Shown piece after piece: positions 54,096 to 63,329 of a stretch of DNA of 64,000 bases. The notes beneath the pieces were generated by a model. It had not been told where the DNA came from, made no database searches, and saw only the letters and a list, made by a program, of their open reading frames with translations. Each line of letters starts with the position of its first letter. Within the stretch, counting starts at the first letter, position 1. Source of the DNA: Arthrobacter russicus (lineage in GTDB: Bacteria; Actinomycetota; Actinomycetes; Actinomycetales; Micrococcaceae); contig NZ_JAVDQF010000001.1 of the NCBI RefSeq assembly GCF_031454135.1, positions 1,984,001 through 2,048,000 of the forward strand. The letters run 5' to 3'. The translations under genes and the position numbers were made by a program.

Positions 54096-55684
54096 TCGAC
54101 GCGACCCGGGCCATGGTGCTCCAGTTTCCGGACTGGTCGGCTGCCGCCGCGGTCAACGAATACGGTGCCGAGCCCGCCGGTCCGATTGCCCTGATCCATC
54201 AAGGACAAGTTTTCGCTTGCTCCGCAGCCGCCCGCAGCTCCGGCGTGAAGACCGGCCTGCGATTGCGCGAAGCCCAGTCCCGATGCCCGGCGCTGCAGGT
54301 CTTCCCCTACGACCCAGTGGTGGACAAACGGGCGTTCGAGCCCATCATCGCCGCGGTGGAGCAGATCATGCCCGGTGTGCAGTTGCTCGATCCCGGCAGC
54401 TGCGCGATACGCGCCAAAGGGCCGGCCCGCTATTTCGGCAGTGAGCACCACGCGGCCGAGGTGCTTTTGCGCAGTGTGGAAGCCCTCGCCGCAGCATCCG
54501 GAAGAATCGGCATCGCGGATGGCATTTTCGCCGCAGAACAGGCCGCCCGGCGCACCGACCGGGTACGCATCATCCAGCCCGGCGCCTCGGCGCAATTCCT
54601 GGCCAGCATCAGTCTCGACGCCTTGCAGCAACCCGCGCTGACCATCCTGCTGGAGAATCTGGGTCTGAAGACCTTGGGGGACTTCGCCGCACTGGCTCCG
54701 CTGAACGTGCGCAACCGCTTCGGGCCCGACGGCGCCCAGGCACACCTGTTGGCCCGCGGCCTCGACCCGCGCGGCGTGGTGCCACGTGCCCCGGCGGTCC
54801 GCCTGGACGTCGCACTCGACTTCGAACCACCGCTGGAGCGTGTGGACCAGGTGGCGTTCGCGTTCAAGACTTCGGCCGAGCGCTTCATCGACGGACTCAC
54901 CGAAGCCGGCTTGGTCTGCACTGAGCTACGGGTACAGGTGCACGACGACTCCGGCGGACATGCCGAGCGGGTGTGGAAGCACCCCCGGTTTTTCGATGCC
55001 GACGACGTTCTGGACCGGGTCCGCTGGCAGCTCCAGGGCGATGCCGGCCACGCCCCTGGCAAACAGCAGTTCGGTTCCGGAATCAGCAGCCTCCGGATCA
55101 GCCCGGAGAAAACGGACAGCATCAGCCACCATGGCCAGGGGCTCTGGGGGAACGGACCGGAGGAACAAGTCCACCATGGCCTCTCCCGGGTCCAGAGCAT
55201 GCTCGGCCACGGTGCGGTGCTCACTGCGGCGCTCACCGGCGGCCGGATGCTGGCCCGGCGCAGGGTGCTCATCCCCTGGGGCGATTCACCCGAAAAGCCC
55301 TTGTCCGAACTGGCCGCAGACCACCGCAAACCCTGGCCGGGCGCGCTTCCCGGCCCGGCACCGGCGACCTTGTTCCGCGAGCCGCCCGAAGTCCAGGTGG
55401 CAGATCGGCACAATGCGGCAATCCAGGTCGATGAACGCCTGCAACTTTCTGCCGAACCTGCGTTCTTCACGCCTCCGGCAACGGACGCCGCGGAGTTCGA
55501 AAGCAAGCTCTCCGGCGTACCCCGGCTGGTCAAGGCCTGGGCCGGTCCTTGGCCGGTCCACGAACGTTGGTGGGAGCCCGCCGGCGAATGCCTGTACCGT
55601 TTCCAAGTCCTGGACAGCGCGAACGCGGCGTGGTTGCTCCTGCTCAAAGACGGCCGGTGGTCTGCGGAGGCCCGTTATGACTGA
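54092..55684 (+). CDS. imuB: Y-family-like DNA polymerase protein ImuB
   Basis: ImuB is a catalytically inactive Y-family polymerase paralogue that links DnaE2 to the sliding clamp. The protein has 530 residues. It opens with MVLQFPDWSAAAAVNEYG, where active polymerases would have acidic metal ligands. The AARSSGVKTGLRLREAQSRCPAL block (about 47-69) and a helix-hairpin-helix-like LKTLGDFAALAP (about 191-202) fit the family. It overlaps ImuA' by 4 bases and precedes dnaE2 by 38 bp. Confidence 0.87.
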   Translation: MIDATRAMVLQFPDWSAAAAVNEYGAEPAGPIALIHQGQVFACSAAARSSGVKTGLRLREAQSRCPALQVFPYDPVVDKRAFEPIIAAVEQIMPGVQLLDPGSCAIRAKGPARYFGSEHHAAEVLLRSVEALAAASGRIGIADGIFAAEQAARRTDRVRIIQPGASAQFLASISLDALQQPALTILLENLGLKTLGDFAALAPLNVRNRFGPDGAQAHLLARGLDPRGVVPRAPAVRLDVALDFEPPLERVDQVAFAFKTSAERFIDGLTEAGLVCTELRVQVHDDSGGHAERVWKHPRFFDADDVLDRVRWQLQGDAGHAPGKQQFGSGISSLRISPEKTDSISHHGQGLWGNGPEEQVHHGLSRVQSMLGHGAVLTAALTGGRMLARRRVLIPWGDSPEKPLSELAADHRKPWPGALPGPAPATLFREPPEVQVADRHNAAIQVDERLQLSAEPAFFTPPATDAAEFESKLSGVPRLVKAWAGPWPVHERWWEPAGECLYRFQVLDSANAAWLLLLKDGRWSAEARYD

Positions 55685-55722
55685 AGCGCCGAGCCCCGCA
55701 GCGGATACCGCGAGGACCTGCC

Positions 55723-58700
55723 ATGGGCTGGCATAACCCGCCCATGCACTGGGCCGACTTCAACCGGGCGCTCTCCGGCAAAGCCGGCCCGGAACCGGAG
55801 GCGAAACCCCGGATCGACGATTCGCCCACCAGTCGGAAACGCGAACGGCCGGCATCCGCACCAGTACCGCCGCCGGCCGGACCGGTCGCGCCTTACGCCG
55901 AGTTGCACGCGCATTCGAACTTCAGCTTCCTGGACGGAGCTTCCACACCCCGGGCACTGGTCCGGGAAGCCGCCAGGCTCGGGCTGCACGGCCTCGCGTT
56001 GACCGATCACGACGGCTTCTACGGCGCCGCCCAGCTGGCCGAGGCAGCAGAGGATTACCCGGAGTTGCGCACCGTTTATGGAGCCGAGCTGTCGCTCGGA
56101 CTGAGCAAACCGCAGAATGGCGAGGCCGATCCGGAAGGCGACCATTTGCTGATCCTGGCCCGCGGCACCTCCGGTTACCATCGGCTTTCCGGCGCGATCA
56201 CGCAGGGCCAGCTGGCCCACGGCGCGGAAAAAGGCCGCCCGGTCTACGACCTCGAAGCGCTTGCCGGCCAAGCCGGCGGCGACTGGTTCGTGCTCACCGG
56301 CTGCCGCAAGGGCGCAGTCCGGCGCGCGCTTGCCGAAGATTTGCGCAACGACGACGATGGCCGGGCCGCACAACGCGAGCTGGGCCGGCTCGCCGACCTC
56401 TTCGGCCAAGACCGGGTTCTGGTCGAACTCTACGACCACGGCAACCCGCAGGACAGCGGGCACAACGACCTCTTGGACCGGCTTGCCAGCCGGAATGGTT
56501 TCGCCACGATCGCCAGCAACAACGTGCATTACGCGACTCCCGCAGAACACCGGGTAGCCGCAGCACTCGCCGCGGTCCGGGCCCGCCGTTCGCTCGCCGA
56601 CATGGACGGCTGGCTGCCGGCCGGGCCGCAGGCATTCCTGCGCAGCGGCGCTGAGATGGCGCAACGCTTCGCCCGGTTCCCGGGCGCCGTCGGGCACACC
56701 GTGGAATTGGCCGACGAACTGGCCTTCCCGCTGATCAAAGCCAAACCCCGGCTGCCGAAACTCCCCTTGCCGGACGGGCATACCCAGATGAGCCACCTGC
56801 GCGAAGAAACCTGGAAAGGCGCCGCCCTCCGGTATCCGGAATTGACCGAAAAACAGCGAACCCGGATCGAAAAAGAACTCGACGTGATCGAGCAGAAAGA
56901 CTTCCCGGGCTACTTCCTGATCGTCAAAGAGCTCGTGGATTTCGCCAGGGAAAAAGGAATCCTCTGCCAGGGCCGGGGCTCGGCAGCCAGCTCCGCGGTC
57001 TGTTACGTGCTGGGCATCACCGCGATCGACCCGATTTTCTACGATTTGCCGTTCGAGCGCTTTTTGAACGTGACCCGGGACGAAGAGCCGGATATCGACG
57101 TCGATTTCGACGCCCGACGCCGCGAAGAAGTGATCCAACACGTCTACGACACCTACGGCCGGCGCAATGCCGCCCTGGTCAGCAATGTGGTCAGCTATCG
57201 GCCGAAGTTCGCGGTCCGGGACATGGCCAAAGCCCTGGGCTACTCCCCGGGCCAGCAGGACGCCTGGTCGAAACAGCTGGAAAACCCCTACGGCCAACTG
57301 CCCGGAGCCAAACCGGAGAACGACATTCCGGCCGAAGTGATGGATCTGGCCGAGCAGATTTCGAAATTCCCGCGGCACCTGGGCATCCACCCCGGCGGCA
57401 TGGTGCTCACCGATCAGCCGGTCAGCGAAATCTGTCCGATCGAAAATGCCCGGATGGACAAACGCACGGTCCTGCAATGGGACAAGGACGATTGCGCCTA
57501 TATGGGCCTGGTGAAGTTCGACCTGCTCGGCCTGGGCATGCTCGCCGCCCTGCAGTACTGCTTCGAGATGGTCAAAGAATCCTGCGGCGAAGAGTGGACC
57601 TTGGCGACTCTGCCGAAAGAGGAACCCGCGGTCTACGACCAGCTCTGCCTGGCCGATTCGATCGGCGTCTTCCAAGTGGAAAGCCGGGCCCAAATCGGCA
57701 TGCTGCCTCGGCTCAAACCGCGTGAGTTCTACGACCTGGTGGTCGAAGTGGCCCTGGTCCGGCCCGGGCCGATCCAGGGCGGAGCGGTACATCCTTATAT
57801 GCGCCGCCGAGCCGGAACCGAAGCAGAAACCTATGCCCATCCCAATTTGGTTCCGGTGCTCAAGCGCACCCTCGGGGTGCCGGTTTTCCAGGAACAGCTC
57901 ATGCAGATGGCGGTTGCCGTGGGGAACTGCGATGCCCAGGACGCCGATCTGCTGCGCCGGGCCATGGGTTCGAAACGCGGTGAGGAGAAGATCGAATCGA
58001 TCCGGGAGAAACTCTTCGCCGGGATGGCGAAGAACGGCATCGACCCGGAAACCGCACGGGGGATCTACGGCCAGATTTCCGCTTTCGCCAGTTTCGGCTT
58101 CGCGGAAAGCCATGCGCTCAGCTTCGCTTTGCTGGTCTATGCGAGCGCCTGGCTGCGATTGCATTACCCGGCGGCCTTCCTGGCGGCCTTGTTGCGCGCC
58201 CAGCCGATGGGCTTCTACTCCGCCCGGACCCTGGTGGAAGACGCCCAGCGGCACGGCGTTGAAGTCCGCGAACCGGATGTGCTGCGCTCCGGGGCGGACG
58301 CCATGCTGGAGCCGAAGGATCCAGCTGCTCAGCCGCAGCCCCGGGCAGCGTCCGGACTGGGGTCCTGTCTGCGCGAAAAGCATGACAAAGTCGAGGATTT
58401 CGACCCGGGAACGGACTTCGATTTCGCCGCCCATCGCCGGGATCCCGGCTTCGTGGTGCGACTGGGCTTGACCAGCATCAAAGCGATCGGCAAAGAGCTG
58501 GCCGAACGGATCGTGGCCGAACGCGAATCCGGCGGAGACTTCTTGGACTTGGCGGATTTGGCCCGCAGGGTGGAACCGACCGCGGCGCAATTGGAAGCAC
58601 TCGCGACGGCGGGCGCCCTCGAACCATTGGCCGAAGGCCGCCGCGCCGCACTCTGGGAAGCCGGACCTGCGGCGGCGGAGCGGCAAGACCAATTGCCGGG

Positions 58701-59154
58701 GACTGCTGCGAACTACCAGGCGCCGATGCTGCCGGCGTTCTCCGAATGGGACAAACTCGTCGCCGATCTGAACAGCACCGGGATTTCGCCGGGCGACCAC
58801 CCGATGGGCCATCTGCGTCCGGCGTTGAACCGACGAGGAGTGTTGCGTTCCAACGAACTCAAAACTGCGGAGCCCGGCCGGCGAGTCCTGGTCGGCGGAG
58901 TGGTCACCCACCGGCAACGGCCCTCGACCGCGAACAACATCACGTTCATCAACCTGGAAGACGAAACCGGGCTGGTCAATGTAGTCTGCTCGCAAGGCGC
59001 CTGGAAGCGCTTCCGCCGGATCGTCCGGGAATCCGAGGGCTTGCTGGTCCGCGGCATCCTGGAACGTTCGCCCGAGGGGGTAGTGAATCTCTTGGCGGAT
59101 CATTTCGAGCCCTTGGAGCTGATGGTTCCGATGAAATCGCGGGATTTCCAATAG
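55723..59154 (+). CDS. dnaE2: Error-prone DNA polymerase III alpha subunit
   Basis: DnaE2 performs translesion synthesis in SOS-induced mutagenesis. It has 1143 residues. The N-terminal PHP domain has ELHAHSNFSFLDGAS (about 59-73). The polymerase palm aspartates are in EPDIDVDFD near residues 455-463. The C-terminal HhH and OB-fold regions include KELAERIVAERESGGDF and GLVNVVCSQGAWKRF. It follows imuB in the same direction, the usual ImuA'-ImuB-DnaE2 arrangement of actinobacteria. Confidence 0.96.
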   Translation: MGWHNPPMHWADFNRALSGKAGPEPEAKPRIDDSPTSRKRERPASAPVPPPAGPVAPYAELHAHSNFSFLDGASTPRALVREAARLGLHGLALTDHDGFYGAAQLAEAAEDYPELRTVYGAELSLGLSKPQNGEADPEGDHLLILARGTSGYHRLSGAITQGQLAHGAEKGRPVYDLEALAGQAGGDWFVLTGCRKGAVRRALAEDLRNDDDGRAAQRELGRLADLFGQDRVLVELYDHGNPQDSGHNDLLDRLASRNGFATIASNNVHYATPAEHRVAAALAAVRARRSLADMDGWLPAGPQAFLRSGAEMAQRFARFPGAVGHTVELADELAFPLIKAKPRLPKLPLPDGHTQMSHLREETWKGAALRYPELTEKQRTRIEKELDVIEQKDFPGYFLIVKELVDFAREKGILCQGRGSAASSAVCYVLGITAIDPIFYDLPFERFLNVTRDEEPDIDVDFDARRREEVIQHVYDTYGRRNAALVSNVVSYRPKFAVRDMAKALGYSPGQQDAWSKQLENPYGQLPGAKPENDIPAEVMDLAEQISKFPRHLGIHPGGMVLTDQPVSEICPIENARMDKRTVLQWDKDDCAYMGLVKFDLLGLGMLAALQYCFEMVKESCGEEWTLATLPKEEPAVYDQLCLADSIGVFQVESRAQIGMLPRLKPREFYDLVVEVALVRPGPIQGGAVHPYMRRRAGTEAETYAHPNLVPVLKRTLGVPVFQEQLMQMAVAVGNCDAQDADLLRRAMGSKRGEEKIESIREKLFAGMAKNGIDPETARGIYGQISAFASFGFAESHALSFALLVYASAWLRLHYPAAFLAALLRAQPMGFYSARTLVEDAQRHGVEVREPDVLRSGADAMLEPKDPAAQPQPRAASGLGSCLREKHDKVEDFDPGTDFDFAAHRRDPGFVVRLGLTSIKAIGKELAERIVAERESGGDFLDLADLARRVEPTAAQLEALATAGALEPLAEGRRAALWEAGPAAAERQDQLPGTAANYQAPMLPAFSEWDKLVADLNSTGISPGDHPMGHLRPALNRRGVLRSNELKTAEPGRRVLVGGVVTHRQRPSTANNITFINLEDETGLVNVVCSQGAWKRFRRIVRESEGLLVRGILERSPEGVVNLLADHFEPLELMVPMKSRDFQ

Positions 59155-59182
59155 CCGTCCACCGCCTGCACATTTGATAAAT

Positions 59183-59200
59183 CTTCAGTGCTCATATGAT
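59183..59200. promoter_or_regulatory. SorC-site-like sequence before the polyol dehydrogenase
   Basis: CTTCAGTG followed by CTCATATGAT resembles CTTCAGTG and TACTCATTTGA near the inverted repeat at 63286-63311. It lies 42 bases before the dehydrogenase ATG and may bring this gene under the same regulator. The match was judged by eye. Confidence 0.4.
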
Positions 59201-59242
59201 ACGGTTTGTGAAAACTGACCCTTCACGCCAAGGACGGCCGCC

Positions 59243-60715
59243 ATGGTGAACCTGAATTCTGCCGCACTGGCAGACCTCCCCCCAGCACTGGCAGTACCGG
59301 AATACGACCGTTCCGCCTTGCGCACCGGCATCGTGCATTTCGGCGTGGGCGGCTTCCACCGGGCGCACCAGGCAATGTACCTGGACCGGCTGATGAACCG
59401 CGGCGAGGCCCTGGATTGGGCGATCTGCGGAGTCGGCGTGCTGCCGCACGATGCCAAGATGGCCCAAGTCATGAAAGACCAGGACTGCCTCTACACCTTG
59501 TTGCTGAAGAATCCGGACGGCACGCGCGAGGCCCGGGTCATCGGCTCGATCACCGAATACTTGTTCGCCCCGGAAGACCCGGAAAAAGTCCTGGCGAAAC
59601 TCGCCTCACCGGAAATCCGAATCGTCTCGCTCACCGTGACCGAGGGGGGCTACAACTTCCACCACGTCACCGGGGAGTTCGACGCGGAGAACCCGGATGT
59701 GCAGCACGACCTGCAGCCCGGGGCCCTGCCGAAAACCACTTTCGGCTTCGTCGTCGCGGCTTTGGCACGCCGCCGGGAACTCGGCATCGGGCCTTTCACC
59801 GTGATGTCCTGCGACAACATCCAAGGCAACGGCGACGTGGCCCGAAAGATGTTCACCGCTTTCGCCGAATTGAAAGACCCGGAACTGGCCGCCTGGATGC
59901 GGGCGGAAGTGCCCTTCCCCAATTCGATGGTGGACCGGATCACCCCGGTGACCACGGACGAAGACCGGACCGCGATCACTGCGGATTTCGGCATCACCGA
60001 CGAATGGCCGGTGGTTTGCGAACCTTTCGAACAATGGGTGCTCGAAGACCACTTCGCCGACGGCCGCCCGCCGCTGCAGGACGCCGGCGTGCAACTGGTG
60101 GACGACGTCGAGCCCTATGAACTGATGAAACTGCGCTTGCTCAACGCCAGCCATCAGGCGATCGGTTACCTCGGCTACCTCGCCGGGTACCGGTACGCGC
60201 ACGAAGTATGCCAGGATCCCGAATTCGTCGAGTTCTTGACCGGGTACATGGACCGCGAAGCCACACCGACGCTTTCCCCGGTGCCCGGGATCGACCTGCC
60301 CGCGTACAAGCGCACCCTGATCAGCCGCTTCTCCAACGAATACGTCCGGGACACCCTGGCCAGGTTGTGCGCGGAAAGCTCGGACCGGATCCCCAAATGG
60401 CTGGTGCCGGTGATTCGGATCAACCTGGCCCGGGGCGGCGACATCGAACGCAGCGCGGCGGTTGTGGCTGCCTGGGCCAGGTACGCCGAAGGCCTCGACG
60501 AACAGGGAGCACCGATCGAGGTCGTGGATGCGCTCAAGGACCGGCTGATGTCCGCTGCCGCCCGGCAACGGGAAGAGAAATTGGCTTTCCTCAGCGATCG
60601 TGAGGTTTTCGGCGACTTGGTGGACGACGCGCGGTTCGTCGCCGCGTACCGCACCGCGCTGGACAGCCTGCACGAACACGGCGCCCGGGCCACGGTACGG
60701 AGCCTGCTGGGCTGA
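59243..60715 (+). CDS. Mannitol/arabitol 2-dehydrogenase family polyol dehydrogenase
   Basis: The enzyme oxidises a polyol (mannitol, arabitol or similar) to a ketose with NAD(P). The protein has 490 residues. GIVHFGVGGFHRAHQAMYLD (about 29-48) forms the nucleotide-binding N-terminus, and MSCDNIQGNGDV and FPNSMVDRITP are typical family blocks. KLRLLNASHQAIGYLGYL carries the catalytic lysine region. It converges with the xylulokinase gene. That kinase suggests D-arabitol to xylulose chemistry, an inference. Confidence 0.9.
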   Translation: MVNLNSAALADLPPALAVPEYDRSALRTGIVHFGVGGFHRAHQAMYLDRLMNRGEALDWAICGVGVLPHDAKMAQVMKDQDCLYTLLLKNPDGTREARVIGSITEYLFAPEDPEKVLAKLASPEIRIVSLTVTEGGYNFHHVTGEFDAENPDVQHDLQPGALPKTTFGFVVAALARRRELGIGPFTVMSCDNIQGNGDVARKMFTAFAELKDPELAAWMRAEVPFPNSMVDRITPVTTDEDRTAITADFGITDEWPVVCEPFEQWVLEDHFADGRPPLQDAGVQLVDDVEPYELMKLRLLNASHQAIGYLGYLAGYRYAHEVCQDPEFVEFLTGYMDREATPTLSPVPGIDLPAYKRTLISRFSNEYVRDTLARLCAESSDRIPKWLVPVIRINLARGGDIERSAAVVAAWARYAEGLDEQGAPIEVVDALKDRLMSAAARQREEKLAFLSDREVFGDLVDDARFVAAYRTALDSLHEHGARATVRSLLG

Positions 60716-60752
60716 ACGCCGACCCGCGGTCAGGGTGCGAGGTGGCGCAGGG

Positions 60753-62156
60753 TCACACCCCGTAGCTTGCCTTGCGTGCTTCCGCATAGCGGCCGCGCAG
60801 TTCGGGACCCCACTCGCCGGAAGGCTCGAACCGCTCTTCGATCCGACGCTGCCACACCGGCAACTCACCGGTTGCCGCCCAAACCGCTTGTTTGGCAGCA
60901 CCCAGGGCGACATATTCCGCCGGAGCCGGGACTTCCACCGGAACGCCCAGTACCGGGGCCGCAGCCTGGCGCAACGCCTTCGACTTGGCACCGCCACCGA
61001 TCAGCAGCACCCGACGCACCGGAATTCCTCCGGCTTTGATCCGGGCCACCCCGTCCGCGAGCGAATTGAGCACCCCGAGCACCGAGGCCCGGGCCAGGTT
61101 CTCCGCGGTCATCGAAGCCCGACTCAGCCCGAGCAGGGTCCCGCGCGCTTCCGGCAGGTTCGGCGTCCGCTCGCCATCCAGGTAGGGCAGCAGCAGCATG
61201 CCGTCGGCATCCGCAGCGCCGGCCAATGCCAGCTCATCGAGCTCGGCCAGGGAAACCCGCAACAGCTTCGCGGCAGCGCTCATGATCCGTGCGGAATTGA
61301 TCATCGCCAACAACGGCAGATACTGCCCGGTGGCATCGGCGAAACCGGCGATCTGCCCGGACGGATCGATCGGCGGCGTTGCCGCACTGGTGAACACGGT
61401 TCCCGACGTGCCCACCGAAACCACCACATCGCCCGGTTCGATGCCCAAGCCGAGCGCCGCAGCCGCGTTGTCGCCGGCACCGGCGCCGAGCACCGCGGTC
61501 GGCAAGCCCCACTCGTCGATCAAGCGGCCGGCCGACTGGTCTGGCCGGAGCACCTCGGGCAGGTCGGGTACCGCGCCGAAGAAGCGCTGCAGGTATTCCG
61601 GCAGATAGGAATTGCTGACCGGGCTGAAATAGCCGGTGCCGGAAGCATCGCTGCGGTCCGTGCTGAAGCTTCCGGCCAACTGCAGGTTGAGCCAATCGTG
61701 CGGCAAGCAGACGCGTCGCACCTGCGACGCCGATTCCGGGTGCCGCTCGGCCAGCCAGGCGAGCTTGGTGAGCGTGAACGAAGGCACCGGAACCACCTGC
61801 GCAGTTTCCGCCCAAACCTGCGCGCCGAGCTCGGCCACCATCCGCGCCGATTGCGGTGCGCTGCGGGTGTCGTTCCACAGCAGCGCATCGAAGACCGGAC
61901 GGTTCCCCCGGTCCAGCGCCACCATTCCGTGTTGCTGCGCCGCCGCCGAAACGCCCAGCACCGATTTCCCGGCATCGGTCACCCGGGCCTGCACCCAGGC
62001 CTCACGCAACGCTTCGGTCCATACTCGCGGATCGACCACGGTACCGTCCGGGTGCGCGGCGCTGCCCTGGCTGAGCACCCGCCCGTCGGCCGCGTCCACG
62101 GTGAGCACTTTGCAGGACTGGGTCGAGGAATCGATGCCGACCGCGATCTGCGCCAT
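60753..62156 (-). CDS. xylB: Xylulokinase (FGGY family)
   Basis: The enzyme phosphorylates D-xylulose to xylulose 5-phosphate for the pentose phosphate pathway. It has 467 residues from the ATG at 62156. The N-terminal ATPase phosphate-1 region GIDSSTQSCKVLTVD is at 7-21, and the C-terminal adenosine loop RRVLLIGGGAKSKALRQ lies near 379-395. The frame extends far upstream through the regulator gene, but that is spurious. It starts 2 bases after the regulator stop. Confidence 0.93.
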   Translation of the reverse strand: MAQIAVGIDSSTQSCKVLTVDAADGRVLSQGSAAHPDGTVVDPRVWTEALREAWVQARVTDAGKSVLGVSAAAQQHGMVALDRGNRPVFDALLWNDTRSAPQSARMVAELGAQVWAETAQVVPVPSFTLTKLAWLAERHPESASQVRRVCLPHDWLNLQLAGSFSTDRSDASGTGYFSPVSNSYLPEYLQRFFGAVPDLPEVLRPDQSAGRLIDEWGLPTAVLGAGAGDNAAAALGLGIEPGDVVVSVGTSGTVFTSAATPPIDPSGQIAGFADATGQYLPLLAMINSARIMSAAAKLLRVSLAELDELALAGAADADGMLLLPYLDGERTPNLPEARGTLLGLSRASMTAENLARASVLGVLNSLADGVARIKAGGIPVRRVLLIGGGAKSKALRQAAAPVLGVPVEVPAPAEYVALGAAKQAVWAATGELPVWQRRIEERFEPSGEWGPELRGRYAEARKASYGV

Positions 62157-62158
62157 GT

Positions 62159-63154
62159 TCAGCCCGCCCCGCCGGACAGCCCGGCCCGATCCGGATGCCC
62201 CGGCTCCTCGGCCGCATTGGCCCCGCTGGAAAGCGCCGCGGCGAGTTCCTCGTCGGCGACCAGCGTACTGACGATCCCGGCGGCGATCGCGGCCCGCACA
62301 GCCGCCGCCCGGGCCGCACCCTGCGCCACCGCGATGACCGCGGGCGTCCGCTTGAGTTGGGCCAGCGTCACCGCCAGAACCCGGCCCTCCAGCTCCGAGC
62401 GCACCGACTCGCCGCGGGCGTCGACCAGCCGACCGGAACATTCCGCCACTGCGCCGGCGGCGATCCCGGCTTGCCGCACCAGGTTGTCCACCCGGTCCCA
62501 GACCGTGGAAAGCCCGGGGCTCCAGGCACCGATGGCAATCGCTGCGAGATCCAGCGAGTCGGCTTTGGTCAACGCCGTGGAAATTTCAGGTTGCTGCCGC
62601 AGCCCGGCCGCAGTTTGCGCACTGTCCACGACCAACGGCGCCCACAATGGCCAGACCTGCCCTTCGGATACCCGGCCCAAGCGCTGGATGAGTTCCAGCG
62701 GGTTCGAGTTGCCGGTTCCGGGCAACGCCCCGGCCAATTGGACGACGTCGCATTTGGGCAGCCGCGTGACATGCCGGGCCGCAACGTCCAGTGTGCGCGA
62801 CCAGGAAACGCCGACCGTCATCCCGGACCGCGTCGCCGCCATCAATTCCGCGGCAACCGCCTGGGCCAACAGATCCCGCTGCAACACCTCATCGTTGTGC
62901 GAACGCACCACCACCACCCGGGTGATGCCCAGGCGTTCGGCGAGCCGCGCCGGATCCACGGCTCCCGCCGAGCCCGGGAAGCGCACTTCGATCCGCACGA
63001 TCCCTTCTTCCCGGGCTTCGTCGAGGTACCTGGCCACCTGGAACCGGGAGATCCCGTAGCGCTGCGCAATGTCCACCTTGGACAGGTTGTCCAGGTAGTA
63101 CTCCTTGCCGATCAGCGCTAAAAGCTCTTCGTGGTCTGGCTGGATGGCGGTCAT
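62159..63154 (-). CDS. SorC/DeoR-type sugar-binding transcriptional regulator
   Basis: The protein has 331 residues. The N-terminal helix-turn-helix is in NLSKVDIAQRYGISRFQVAR (about 23-42), followed by a large sugar-phosphate-binding domain of the SorC family. It probably senses a phosphorylated intermediate of the polyol and controls xylB and the ABC transporter. An ATG at 63154 is used; a longer frame upstream crosses the operator region. The operator is the inverted repeat at 63241-63311. Confidence 0.88.
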   Translation of the reverse strand: MTAIQPDHEELLALIGKEYYLDNLSKVDIAQRYGISRFQVARYLDEAREEGIVRIEVRFPGSAGAVDPARLAERLGITRVVVVRSHNDEVLQRDLLAQAVAAELMAATRSGMTVGVSWSRTLDVAARHVTRLPKCDVVQLAGALPGTGNSNPLELIQRLGRVSEGQVWPLWAPLVVDSAQTAAGLRQQPEISTALTKADSLDLAAIAIGAWSPGLSTVWDRVDNLVRQAGIAAGAVAECSGRLVDARGESVRSELEGRVLAVTLAQLKRTPAVIAVAQGAARAAAVRAAIAAGIVSTLVADEELAAALSSGANAAEEPGHPDRAGLSGGAG

Positions 63155-63240
63155 GGCTTCCTCTGACGCGGGCGTGGAAGGTGCGACTACTGGATCGTCG
63201 CACCGAAATCGCGAATATTTCGGACGAATGAGCAGCAGGT

Positions 63241-63311
63241 CTTGCTCAAATGAGTATATATGACTAAAGTCACTTAACAAATGAGCTTCAGTGAATACTC
63301 ATTTGAGCAAG
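63241..63311. promoter_or_regulatory. 17-bp perfect inverted repeat, SorC-type operator
   Basis: CTTGCTCAAATGAGTAT (63241-63257) is the exact reverse complement of 63295-63311, with 37 bases between. Extra TGAGC half-sites occur near 63229 and 63282. The site lies in the divergent gap between the regulator and the binding-protein gene, where a tetrameric regulator could loop the DNA. Confidence 0.72.
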
Positions 63312-63329
63312 TACAGGGAAGGTAGCCCA

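Noticed and set aside
55675-59151. 1158-codon minus-strand open frame
   Set aside because: It is the exact antisense of dnaE2. Its length reflects high GC and codon bias, not a second gene.
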